This document shows positions 44,923 through 52,887 of a stretch of DNA of 64,000 nucleotides, one piece after another (the stretch's first letter is position 1; each line of letters starts with the position of its first letter). The DNA is from Allosaccharopolyspora coralli. GTDB lineage: Bacteria; Actinomycetota; Actinomycetes; Mycobacteriales; Pseudonocardiaceae. Location: NCBI RefSeq assembly GCF_009664835.1, contig NZ_CP045929.1, positions 124,001 through 188,000 on the forward strand. The letters run 5' to 3'. A program made the translations under genes and the position numbers. The notes beneath the pieces are model-generated. The model had not been told where the DNA came from and did no database searches. It saw only the letters and a list, made by a program, of their open reading frames with translations.

Positions 44923-47900
44923 TCACTCGTCGTCGGCCGCGTCGGGACCCTCGCCGAAGCCCTGCACGTCGTTGCGGTCGTCCGACGAGGGCACGTCGCC
45001 CGGCAAGGACACCGTCGGGCTGATCGGCCCCGGCGACCACCGGCCCCAGTGGGTCTCCCGGTGTTGTACGAGCGCGGTCTCGGCGGGCAGCGCATCCGGC
45101 GCGTACGGGTCCACCGTGTACAGCGAACCCCAGTCCCGATGGATGTTGTTCTTCAGATACGTCGGCATCTCCCGCATCGTCGCGGTCACGTTCATCCAGC
45201 CGAACGCGCCACCGGCGTCGGGTGAGGACCAGCCCTGCCCCATACCCCGGAACTCGGCGCCCGCGGCCACCCGGAACCGGGGCATCTCGGCGATGCCGTT
45301 GCGGATCTGGGACGGCTGCAGACACGGGTGCGTGAACGCGGCCGTCCATTCCACGTACGTGGGGGAATCGCCCACGAAGTCGGTCATGTTCGTCAGCTGC
45401 GGTGCGCGGGGAGCACCCACCCCGAGCCAGCCGCTGACGCCGAGCGCCTGGTCCACGGCCACCAGACGCATCTTCGTGGCGTCCTTCGGCGGGCCGTCGA
45501 GCGTGAGGCGCGCCTCCCGCCACTGGGGCGCTCCCGCCTGCGAGACGGGGCGCCGCTGCAGCATCTCGAAGCCGTTCTCGGTCTCGCGGCCGAACTCGGC
45601 GATCAGGGCGTTGGCCCCCACCTCGCTGCCCGCGATGGTGAGCACCACCGGCACCTGGCCCGACGTGGCCCGCTCCGGCAGGTCGTACCACTGGGTCCGT
45701 AGCTCGCCGGTGCCGAGTCCCTGCGGGTCGTAGCTGCCCCACACGGGTGCGTCGTCCCCGCCGAACTCGTGCGGCGGCTTCCAGTCGGGTTCGAACGGAT
45801 CGGACCCGTCGCCCGGAGGGAGCCCGGGGCGGTTGAAGCCTTGGAGCTTGGCTCCGAGGTACTCGTCCGGCGTCTCCTCCTCCCGCAGCCGCTTCGGGAC
45901 GTCCAGTTCGGGATTGGCGACCGACGGTTGCTCCGGGGAGACGGTGAGCAAGCCGGCCTTCGGGTTCGGCTCCGCGAACACGTAGTCGGACAGACCGCAG
46001 CTGGCTCCGGTGAGCTGTTTGATGTTGTCCGCGCCGAGGCTGTAACTGCCCCACTGCTTCTGGATGACCTTCGCGAACACACCGACCTCGCCGACGACGA
46101 GCAGCGCGCACAGGATCGCCAGCGGCGCGGTACCGAGCCGCAGCGCCCTGCTGCGCAGCTCCATCCCGGAGGCGGAACCGGGCTTCTTGCTCGGGAGGTG
46201 CTCGTCGACCACCTTCGGGTTGTGCGGATCGAGCTTGAGGTGCTCGATGAACGCGATGACACCGGCGATCGCCGCGACGGCCAGCAGCGCCGTGCTCGCC
46301 ATGTAGCCGTTGTAGGACGGCGGCTTGTCGAACCAGGGCACGCCCCAGCCGGAGACGTACCACCACGCGTTGGTGCCGGTCGCCGCGAAGGCGAAGATCA
46401 TCATCAGTCCGGCGAAGAACACCATGCGGTTGCGTTTCGACCGCAGCACGGTGCTGCTCGTGGCGAGCGCCGTCAACGCGGCGAGTGCGCCCCCGACGGC
46501 GGCGAACACGCCGAAGTGGTGAGACCACTTCGTGGGGGTGGCCATCAGGACGACGAACGACAGCGCCGTCACTGCGAGCAGCCTGCGGCTCGGCCCGAGT
46601 GCGGCCCCCCGGATGCGGCCGCGCCGCAGCAACACCACCGCGCAGGTGGCCAGGCACAGGATCACCAGCAGCACCGGGAAGCGCCGGGTCAGCGAGCCGT
46701 CGGGACTCTGGCCGAACAGCGCATTGTACCGGCTCAGCTCCTGATACCACTCCTCGCTGGGGCCGATGTCGGTGCGCAGCTCGGTCGCGTCCATGGTCGA
46801 CTGCCACGTCTGGTCGGCGAAGACCACGGTGAGAATGACCAGACCGCACGCCGCGATCGGCGCCAGCACGGGCAGCCAGCCGAACTGTTTCGCGCGTTCG
46901 TGCAGGAGCTTGAGCAGCGGCTTCAGTGCGGCCACGAACGGCAGCACGGCCACCAGCCCGTGGGGATTCGCGCCGACGGCCAGTGCCGCACCGACCAGAC
47001 CGAGCGCGGCGGGCATGAGCCTTCGCGTGGCCACGGCGCGCTCCACCGCGCACAGCGCCAGCAGCGAGAACAGCACGACGACCGGCTCAGGCCGCATCCC
47101 GTTGTTGTACGGCAGCCAGAAAGCCAGGAACACGGCCGCGGCGGCCCAACCCGCGGCGTGGCTGCGTCTGACCTGCTGACCCAGGCGGGGGAGAACCTCA
47201 CGACTGATGAGCAGCCAGCTGAGGATGCCCATGAGCAGCGCGGGTAGTCGGACCCACGGCACCGCCGTGGAGACCTGCACCCACAGCGAGTACAGCTCGT
47301 AGAACCAGCCGAACGGGGCTTCGGGGACGGCGAACCAGCGGTAGTAGTTACTGATGTAGCCGGTCGCCTCACGAGCCCGCGCGATGGTGAGGATGTAGCC
47401 GTCGTCCGAGGTCATCGCTCCGATGAGCCACCAGGCACCGAGCACACCGACGACGGCGGTGTCGCGCAGTGTCGGCTTCCACCAGCCCGGCGGTGCCAGT
47501 CGCGGTGGCCGGCGCCCGGCGCGGACGTCCAGCTTGCGCAGGCAGATGACGGAGCCGACGAAGCAGACGAGGGCGAGCGCGATCGCCGTCCACTTCAGCG
47601 GCGTCGCGTAGCTCTCGTACCGGTTGTCGATGCGGGCCTCGAACGAGAGCCCTTCGACGTTGTCCTGCTGCTCGTCGAGCTCGGAGTAGATGCCGGTGAG
47701 CTGGGCCCGCTGGTCCCCCGGCGAGTTGGCGATGGTCTGGTCGCCGATCTTCGCGGTGGTTCCGGCGGCACTCGACTGGATCGTGATGGAGCAGTCACCG
47801 GGCGGGACGAGCGCGGTACCGAGCTGCTGACCCTTGCTCAGCAGGGTCACCTGATTGTTGATCACCTGGAGCGTGAGCGCGGTGACCTTGCCGTATTCGG

Positions 47901-48255
47901 AGTTCGTGGGGTTGGTGCTCACCAGCGTGCCCGGGCCGTCCGAGCGGGCGTCGAGGTCCCGCGCGGAGGAGCACGGAACCTCGGCGTCGATCCACACGGG
48001 CGAGTACGTCGCCAGCGGCGCCGAGACCGACTGGGTGCCCTGAGCGGTCGGCCACTTGAGGGTGCCGATGTCGTGGAAGACGGGCAGGAACGGGACCGCG
48101 ACGGACAGCAGCGCGCCGAGCACGCCGAGCACCGTGGCGACGATCTTCAGACGCTTCGCTCGCGGCTGCCCGTTCGTGGGGTGCGCGGTGGTGTCGCCGG
48201 ACGAGTGGTTCTCCTCGTCAGGTTCGGTGGTGTCTCCCTTGCCCGCACTAAGCAC
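44923..48255 (-). CDS. Emb-family arabinosyltransferase (third copy, closest to EmbB/EmbC)
   Basis: A 1110-residue arabinosyltransferase, the usual Emb length, and by eye the most similar of the three to mycobacterial Emb proteins. After an acidic N-terminal tail and the first helix (residues about 36-60) comes the first extracytoplasmic domain, then the GT-C core with the catalytic Asp pair in MTSDDGYILTIAR (residues 284-285) and GYISNYYRWF, LPYNNGMRPEPVV and PTKWSHHFG, then the C-terminal carbohydrate-binding-type domain. Ile291 (codon 47383-47385) stands at the EmbB Met306 position, the main ethambutol-resistance site in M. tuberculosis. GTG start at 48255. Confidence 0.93.
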   Translation of the reverse strand: MLSAGKGDTTEPDEENHSSGDTTAHPTNGQPRAKRLKIVATVLGVLGALLSVAVPFLPVFHDIGTLKWPTAQGTQSVSAPLATYSPVWIDAEVPCSSARDLDARSDGPGTLVSTNPTNSEYGKVTALTLQVINNQVTLLSKGQQLGTALVPPGDCSITIQSSAAGTTAKIGDQTIANSPGDQRAQLTGIYSELDEQQDNVEGLSFEARIDNRYESYATPLKWTAIALALVCFVGSVICLRKLDVRAGRRPPRLAPPGWWKPTLRDTAVVGVLGAWWLIGAMTSDDGYILTIARAREATGYISNYYRWFAVPEAPFGWFYELYSLWVQVSTAVPWVRLPALLMGILSWLLISREVLPRLGQQVRRSHAAGWAAAAVFLAFWLPYNNGMRPEPVVVLFSLLALCAVERAVATRRLMPAALGLVGAALAVGANPHGLVAVLPFVAALKPLLKLLHERAKQFGWLPVLAPIAACGLVILTVVFADQTWQSTMDATELRTDIGPSEEWYQELSRYNALFGQSPDGSLTRRFPVLLVILCLATCAVVLLRRGRIRGAALGPSRRLLAVTALSFVVLMATPTKWSHHFGVFAAVGGALAALTALATSSTVLRSKRNRMVFFAGLMMIFAFAATGTNAWWYVSGWGVPWFDKPPSYNGYMASTALLAVAAIAGVIAFIEHLKLDPHNPKVVDEHLPSKKPGSASGMELRSRALRLGTAPLAILCALLVVGEVGVFAKVIQKQWGSYSLGADNIKQLTGASCGLSDYVFAEPNPKAGLLTVSPEQPSVANPELDVPKRLREEETPDEYLGAKLQGFNRPGLPPGDGSDPFEPDWKPPHEFGGDDAPVWGSYDPQGLGTGELRTQWYDLPERATSGQVPVVLTIAGSEVGANALIAEFGRETENGFEMLQRRPVSQAGAPQWREARLTLDGPPKDATKMRLVAVDQALGVSGWLGVGAPRAPQLTNMTDFVGDSPTYVEWTAAFTHPCLQPSQIRNGIAEMPRFRVAAGAEFRGMGQGWSSPDAGGAFGWMNVTATMREMPTYLKNNIHRDWGSLYTVDPYAPDALPAETALVQHRETHWGRWSPGPISPTVSLPGDVPSSDDRNDVQGFGEGPDAADDE

Positions 48256-48389
48256 AGGGGGAGGATAGTCGCCCTGACCCGGGCCTTTACGGAGCGGGGA
48301 CCCCTGCGTAGCGGCGGGTGTGCGCGGACGTTGGCTGTCCTGCGGACTCAGGTTGCTCTCAGGCGCACGTCACTTCGCGGCCACCCATT

Positions 48390-48560
48390 GAGAGGGTGTG
48401 CGGGGTTGGCCTGCGTGGGTGGTTGCGTGGCGGAACCTCAACGCCGTCCTCGCTGCGGGATCGATTTCTTGAGTAGCGACCTACGTGGCGAAATCGCTGT
48501 CCTCGCGAGGACGGCGCTGAGAACCCGCGGGTGGCTGGTTTGCGTAGGCGGCGGGACAAA
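48390..48560. repeat. Repeat family A, copy A3 (filled with a nested palindrome)
   Basis: Outer element GAGAGGGTGTGCGGGGTTGG ... CGCGGGTGGCTGGTTTGCGT with the nested module of about 87 bases at 48436-48522 (ends AACGCCGTCCTCG and CGAGGACGGCG(C)T). It matches the reverse complement of copy A2 over most of its length. It fills the greater part of the 355-base gap between the emb gene and hicB; no gene is seen in that gap. Confidence 0.85.
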
Positions 48561-48610
48561 AGTCCGGGACGGTGTGCCTGAACGCCGCCTTCAACACCCG
48601 TACCCTCCAG

Positions 48611-49012
48611 CTAAGCCGTTCCGGCGAGGAGCTGGGCCACTCGCTGGTGGGAGGTGCCGACGACCTCCGCGATGGCCCGCTGACTCATCCCCGACTCGCG
48701 CAAGGTGGTGATGACCTCCAGCCGGGCGCGGTCGCGATTCGCGAGGGCTTTCGCGGCCTCGGCCTCCCAGTGCTGCAAGGCGTCCACCGACTCCGTGTAG
48801 TCACGCCCGCCCTGGCTGAACCGCCACTCCAGCTCGAAGTACGATTCCGGCTCGCCGGTGAGCAGGTGGAGCATGTCGCGCACCTCGAGGTCCACGTCTT
48901 CGAGGCGTTCGACGTCGGTCACGGCTCCGGCGAGGTCACGGACGGCCGCGACCCACAGGTGGTCCTCGCGGTGGACGTCGACGACGTGATGATCGGGCCT
49001 GGGTGACATCAT
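48611..49012 (-). CDS. hicB: HicB-type antitoxin
   Basis: A 133-residue antitoxin. The N-terminal half (HREDHLWVAAVRDLAGAVTD, DVDLEVRDMLHLLTGEPESY) is the partial RNase-H-like HicB fold, and the C-terminus has a helix-turn-helix (SGMSQRAIAEVVGTSHQRVA). The ATG at 49012 overlaps the hicA stop and follows GAGGAGAA. Toxin first, antitoxin second is the normal hicAB order. Confidence 0.78.
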   Translation of the reverse strand: MMSPRPDHHVVDVHREDHLWVAAVRDLAGAVTDVERLEDVDLEVRDMLHLLTGEPESYFELEWRFSQGGRDYTESVDALQHWEAEAAKALANRDRARLEVITTLRESGMSQRAIAEVVGTSHQRVAQLLAGTA

Positions 49013-49272
49013 TTCTCCTCCATCCACTTCTCGCCGAAGATCGATGCCAGCTGCGTTTCGATGCTGCGAAGCACCATCCAGGACAGCTCGCGTTGGTGAC
49101 CGGTGAGGGTGAAGCTCGCGAGGTGGTCCCCGGTTTCTCGATCGCGGACGTGGAAGAGTCGATGAGAGCCCTTGCCTCGGGCGGGATCTTCTTCGATGCT
49201 CGCGCCGTGCTCGCGCGCGGCCTTGCGCGCGAGTTGGAGCACCTTCGCAGGTTTCAGTTTCCTCGTGACCAC
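49009..49272 (-). CDS. hicA: HicA-type mRNA interferase toxin
   Basis: An 87-residue toxin of double-stranded RNA-binding-like fold: KPAKVLQLARKAAREHG, then EEDPARGKGSHRLFHVRD, whose GxGSH contains the catalytic His of HicA. GTG 49272 gives VVTRKLKPAK; there is no ribosome binding site, so translation may be from a leaderless message. The pair lies between glfT1 and the third emb gene, an insertion relative to the mycobacterial order. Confidence 0.8.
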   Translation of the reverse strand: MVTRKLKPAKVLQLARKAAREHGASIEEDPARGKGSHRLFHVRDRETGDHLASFTLTGHQRELSWMVLRSIETQLASIFGEKWMEEK

Positions 49273-49330
49273 GACGCTACGTCTATCGGATTGACCGCGC
49301 AAGTGGCAAGTATGCTAGAAACTTTCGTGT

Positions 49331-50263
49331 TCAGCGGCGGAAGAACTGCTCCCGGCGTCCCTGACGGACCAGACGCATCCACTCGAGGAACGCCTTCGGG
49401 TCCCGGCGCTGGCCGACGAAGTACAGGCCGAACCGCACGAACTCGAGCGCGCCGATCTTGCGCATCCCCGGCTGGGCGAGCAGGTAGCCGCGATTGCGGT
49501 AGGTGTAGTAGCGCTTGTTCGCATCCGCCGGGTCCTGGGCGTGGAACCGCCCTCCCAGCATCGGCTTGAACTCCTCCGAGCCGTCCGGATGCACGAAGCG
49601 CGTCCGCAGCGTGGTTCCGAACGGCAGCCCGGAACGCACCACCCTGCGGTGCATCTCCACCTCGTCGCCGCGGAAGAACAACCGGTAGTCCGGAACGCCG
49701 ACGACGTCCAACGTGGACGAACGGAACAGCGCGCCGTTGAAGAACGACGCGATGCCGGGCAGGAAATCCCCGTCGGCCCCCTCGGCCCGCAGGTCCTCGG
49801 CATTGCGCTTCCAGGTCAGGCCGCGACGCAACGGGAAGGCGAGCCGCTCGGGCCGCTCGATGTTCACCACGGTCGGCGAGACGGCCGCCAGGCCACGCTG
49901 CTCGGCGACGTCGATGAGCGTGGCCAGCGCGTCCTCGTCGGCGGGCCTGCCGTCGTCGTCGCCGAGCCACACCCACTCCGCGCCCAGCGAGAGCGCGTGC
50001 AGGATGCCCAGCGCGAACCCGCCCGCGCCACCGAGGTTGCGCTTCGACGGCAGGTACGTGGACGGGATCGGGCATTCGGCGACGACGTCGTCGACGGGCT
50101 TGTCCGGGCCGTTGTCGACGACCACGAGGTGATCGGGCACGCGCGACTGCGCGGCGATGACCTTGAGCGACTCCGCCAGCAGCTCACGGCGATGCCGGGT
50201 CACGATCACCGTGACGACGGAGTCGTGAGGGAGGTCGGGCTGCTGTCCGGAGTCCGTGCTCAT
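49331..50263 (-). CDS. glfT1: Galactofuranosyltransferase GlfT1
   Basis: A 310-residue GT2 enzyme that adds the first galactofuranose residues to the rhamnosyl-GlcNAc-PP-decaprenyl primer (EC 2.4.1.287). The GT-A fold starts VTVIVTRHRRELLAESL, has KRNLGGAGGFALGI, the metal-binding WLGDDDGRP and the acceptor-side FFRGDEVEMHRRVVRSG. Its ATG overlaps the wzt stop (ATGA). The order wzm-wzt-glfT1 corresponds to M. tuberculosis Rv3783, Rv3781 and Rv3782, which supports the assignment over a generic rhamnosyltransferase. Confidence 0.9.
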   Translation of the reverse strand: MSTDSGQQPDLPHDSVVTVIVTRHRRELLAESLKVIAAQSRVPDHLVVVDNGPDKPVDDVVAECPIPSTYLPSKRNLGGAGGFALGILHALSLGAEWVWLGDDDGRPADEDALATLIDVAEQRGLAAVSPTVVNIERPERLAFPLRRGLTWKRNAEDLRAEGADGDFLPGIASFFNGALFRSSTLDVVGVPDYRLFFRGDEVEMHRRVVRSGLPFGTTLRTRFVHPDGSEEFKPMLGGRFHAQDPADANKRYYTYRNRGYLLAQPGMRKIGALEFVRFGLYFVGQRRDPKAFLEWMRLVRQGRREQFFRR

Positions 50264-51126
50264 GGATGTCCCTCTGTGGTCCCGGTGGCGGCATTGTCGG
50301 CGGCCCGTGCGGAGCCGTTCGTCTGCCCGGTCGTCGGCGCGGACTCGCCGATCCGTGCCAAGGCTTCCTGGCTGAGGTTCTCGAACGGGTCCTTGCCCTT
50401 GTAGTGCGTGAGCACGCTACGCAGCGAGCCCTGCTCGCGCATCTCACCCTTGTCCAGCCAGATCGCCGTGTTGCACAGCTCCATGAGGAACTCGTCCGAG
50501 TGCGAGGCGAAGACCAGGATGCCGGAGCGCTTCACGAGGTCGGTGAGCCGTTCGCGCGCCTTCTCCAGGAACTCCGCGTCCACCGCGCCGATCCCCTCGT
50601 CGAGGATGAGGATCTCGGGGTCGATGGAGGTCACCACGCCCAGCGCGAGCCGGACCCGCATACCCGTGGAGTACGTGCGCAGCGGCATCGCGAGGTAGTC
50701 GCCGAGCTCGGTGAACTCGGCGATCTCGTCGACCCTGGCCTCCATCTGCTTGCGGTTCATCCCGAGGAACAACCCCCGGATGATCATGTTCTCGTAGCCG
50801 GAGATCTCCGGGTCCATCCCGACGCCGAGGTCGAAGACCGGCGCGACCTTGCCGACGACCTTCGCGCTGCCGCGAGTGGGCTCGTAGATGCCGGCGAGCA
50901 GCCGCAGCAGCGTCGACTTGCCCGCACCGTTGTGGCCGACCAGGGCCACCCGGTCGCCGTGCCGCAGCGACAGGTTGATGTCGTTCAACGCCTCGATGAT
51001 CGGGACACGGCTGTCGGTGCCGATCTTGCCGCCGGTCTTGCCGAGGACGGCCTTCTTCAGCGAGCGGGACTTCGCGTCGAAGATCGGGAAGTCGACCGCT
51101 GCGTTCCACACGTCGATGCTGACCAC
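50260..51126 (-). CDS. wzt: ABC transporter ATPase for lipid-linked galactan export
   Basis: A 288-residue ATPase of the O-antigen exporter type: Walker A VGHNGAGKSTLLR, signature YSTGMRVRLALGV, Walker B EILILDEGIGAVD, and the family's FASHSDEF His loop. It lacks the extra C-terminal carbohydrate-binding domain of some Wzt proteins. In mycobacteria the homologue Rv3781 acts with Rv3783 and is reported to move galactan lipid across the membrane. The GTG start at 51126 lies 13 bases after wzm. Confidence 0.9.
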   Translation of the reverse strand: MVSIDVWNAAVDFPIFDAKSRSLKKAVLGKTGGKIGTDSRVPIIEALNDINLSLRHGDRVALVGHNGAGKSTLLRLLAGIYEPTRGSAKVVGKVAPVFDLGVGMDPEISGYENMIIRGLFLGMNRKQMEARVDEIAEFTELGDYLAMPLRTYSTGMRVRLALGVVTSIDPEILILDEGIGAVDAEFLEKARERLTDLVKRSGILVFASHSDEFLMELCNTAIWLDKGEMREQGSLRSVLTHYKGKDPFENLSQEALARIGESAPTTGQTNGSARAADNAATGTTEGHP

Positions 51127-51139
51127 GGTTCGTCCTCCC

Positions 51140-51991
51140 TCAGACCCAGTAGGAAACGCGCGAGCGGTAGTTGCGCAGGACGAGCAAGGCCAGCGCCCAG
51201 CCCCCGGCGGTGAAGGCGAGCACCAGCCACCAGTGGTGCATGCTCTGGTCCTCGCCGAGCAGCGGCGCGCGCACGATGTCGACGTAGTGATAGATCGGGT
51301 TGAGCTGCGCCAGCCAGGCTCGCGGCCCGGCGTTCTGCTCCAGGATCTCGATCGGCCAGACGATCGGCGACATGAAGAACAGCAGCTGCATCAGGCTCGT
51401 GACCACCGGCGGGATGTCGCGGAACCGGGTGCTGGCCACGCCGAGCAACAACACGACCCACACGCCGTTGAGCAGCAGCAACGCGAACGCGGGCAGCACC
51501 GAGATGATCTTCCAGGTCACGTCCGGCTGAAAGATCGCGAGGATGCCGAGATAGACGACGAGGTTGTGCAGGAACAGCAGGAACTCCCGCCACACGGTGC
51601 GCAGCACGTGGACCATGACGGGGGCGGGCAGCTGCTTGATCAGCCCCTCGTTCTTGATGAAGACCTCGGTGCCGCTGCTCAGGCAGCCGCTGATGAAGTA
51701 CCAGACGATGAAACCGACCGTCATGTACGGGACGTACTGAGCCGGATCCTGGCCGAAGATCGTGGAGTACAGGAAGCCCAGACCGGCGGCGGTGACGGCC
51801 ATGCCGACCGTGATCCACAGTGGCCCCAGAACCGAGCGCCGGTAGCGCTGTTTGATGTCCTGCCAGCCGAGATGCGCCCAGAGCTGGCGCTGTCGGATGC
51901 CGCTGGACATGTCGTGGAACGCCTTGCTCCAGCTCCGCGAAGACGCGTCGGGGGGTGCTGGAGGTCGCTCTGGCGTGCTGGTCGGCTGCAC
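51140..51991 (-). CDS. wzm: ABC-2 type permease for lipid-linked galactan export
   Basis: A 283-residue membrane protein of the ABC-2/Wzm family: cytoplasmic N-terminus, amphipathic RQLWAHLGWQDIKQRYRRS, then six hydrophobic helices with SVLGPLWI, FLLFLHNLVVYLG, FRDIPPVVTSLMQLLFFMSP and LNPIYHYVDIVRAPLLG, all typical of polysaccharide exporters. Partner of the Wzt ATPase. GTG start 51991. The upstream region is occupied by repeat B3. Confidence 0.9.
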   Translation of the reverse strand: MQPTSTPERPPAPPDASSRSWSKAFHDMSSGIRQRQLWAHLGWQDIKQRYRRSVLGPLWITVGMAVTAAGLGFLYSTIFGQDPAQYVPYMTVGFIVWYFISGCLSSGTEVFIKNEGLIKQLPAPVMVHVLRTVWREFLLFLHNLVVYLGILAIFQPDVTWKIISVLPAFALLLLNGVWVVLLLGVASTRFRDIPPVVTSLMQLLFFMSPIVWPIEILEQNAGPRAWLAQLNPIYHYVDIVRAPLLGEDQSMHHWWLVLAFTAGGWALALLVLRNYRSRVSYWV

Positions 51992-52102
51992 AGTGGGTCA
52001 GCGTACCGATGGCCCGGTCGCCGACCCGGTGCGGGCGTCCCCCGGACGGTGGAGGTGCGCAAAGCGGACGCAGTGCCCCGCGCGCGTCGGGAGAGCGCGG
52101 TG

Positions 52103-52222
52103 TCAGAGTGCATCGAGGAACTGGCTTGTGTGCCCGTACGTGACCAGCCGGGGCAGGGTGAGGGGCTCCTCGGGCGGCGGTACCGGACCACCCACCCAAG
52201 TTCCCGAATGCGCTCTCAGAGG
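52103..52222. repeat. Repeat family B, copy B3
   Basis: An element of about 120 bases with inverted ends (CAGAGTGCATCGAGGAACTGG at the left, shown in part; right end complement CTCTGAGAGCGCATTCGGGA). The right end covers the TGA stop codon of bpa (52216-52218), so the element supplies the last codon position of that gene. Confidence 0.8.
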
Positions 52223-52725
52223 TACTGGCCGGTGCCTCGTGGCTGGTGCTGAGCCGCCTCGGCCTCCGCCGCGCCCGGTGGCAAACCGCGCCGCATCGAC
52301 TCCAGCTGCGCACGAGCCGCCATCTGCTGCGCGAACAGGGCCGTCTGCAGGCCGTGGAAGAGTCCCTCGAGCCAGCCGACGAGCTGGGCCTGGGCGATCC
52401 GCAGTTCGGACTCCGACGGGGTGCTCTCCTGGGCGAACGGCAGCGACAGCCGCTCCAGCTCCTCGATGAGCTCCGGGGCCAGGCCCTGCTCCAGCTCGCG
52501 GATGGAGGACTGGTGGATCTCCTTGAGCCGGGTGCGGCTCGCCTCGTCCAGTGGTGCCTGCCGCACCTCCTCGAGGAGCTGCTTGATCATGGTGCCGATG
52601 CGCATGACCTTCGCGGGCTGCTCGACGAGCTCACCGAGCTCCTGACCGCTCCTGGCCTCGTCCTGGCCCGGGTCCTGGTCGCCGTCGCCGACCACGAAGA
52701 CGTGTTCCTGATCGTTCTGGTTCAT
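52216..52725 (-). CDS. bpa: Bacterial proteasome activator (PafE/Bpa)
   Basis: A 169-residue ring-forming activator that opens the 20S proteasome gate without ATP. The central helical bundle (VMRIGTMIKQLLEEVRQAPLD, RTRLKEIHQSSIRELEQGLA, RIAQAQLVGWLEGLFHGLQ) is the DUF2587 fold, and the C-terminus ends GTGQYL, the GQYL motif that docks into proteasome pockets. ATG 52725. It is next to the wzm-wzt genes as in M. tuberculosis (Rv3780), though its function is unrelated to cell-wall export. It implies that proteasome genes exist elsewhere in this genome. Confidence 0.93.
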   Translation of the reverse strand: MNQNDQEHVFVVGDGDQDPGQDEARSGQELGELVEQPAKVMRIGTMIKQLLEEVRQAPLDEASRTRLKEIHQSSIRELEQGLAPELIEELERLSLPFAQESTPSESELRIAQAQLVGWLEGLFHGLQTALFAQQMAARAQLESMRRGLPPGAAEAEAAQHQPRGTGQYL

Positions 52726-52875
52726 GGGTCCATCCTGACTCGTCCTGTCCTGCGCGACCGATCGGGTGAGGGAGCCGCCGAGTCCCGCTCGGCGGGTGAC
52801 CCGGGAACAGCATGGAACCTCGGCACGTGGTCCCTGCAACACAGCCCCGGGGTGAGTCGATTCCCGCAGCCTCCG

Positions 52876-52881
52876 TACGGT
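52876..52881 (+). promoter_or_regulatory. -10 element of the gene at 52888, leaderless type
   Basis: TACGGT ends 6 bases before the ATG, with no ribosome binding site in between. Confidence 0.5.
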
Positions 52882-52887
52882 AGCCGC

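Noticed and set aside
31603-48255. One of the three large membrane proteins as AftA or AftB
   Set aside because: All three have the full Emb plan (about 1000-1100 residues, DD motif followed by the NYYRW or equivalent block, C-terminal soluble domain); AftA and AftB are shorter and different.
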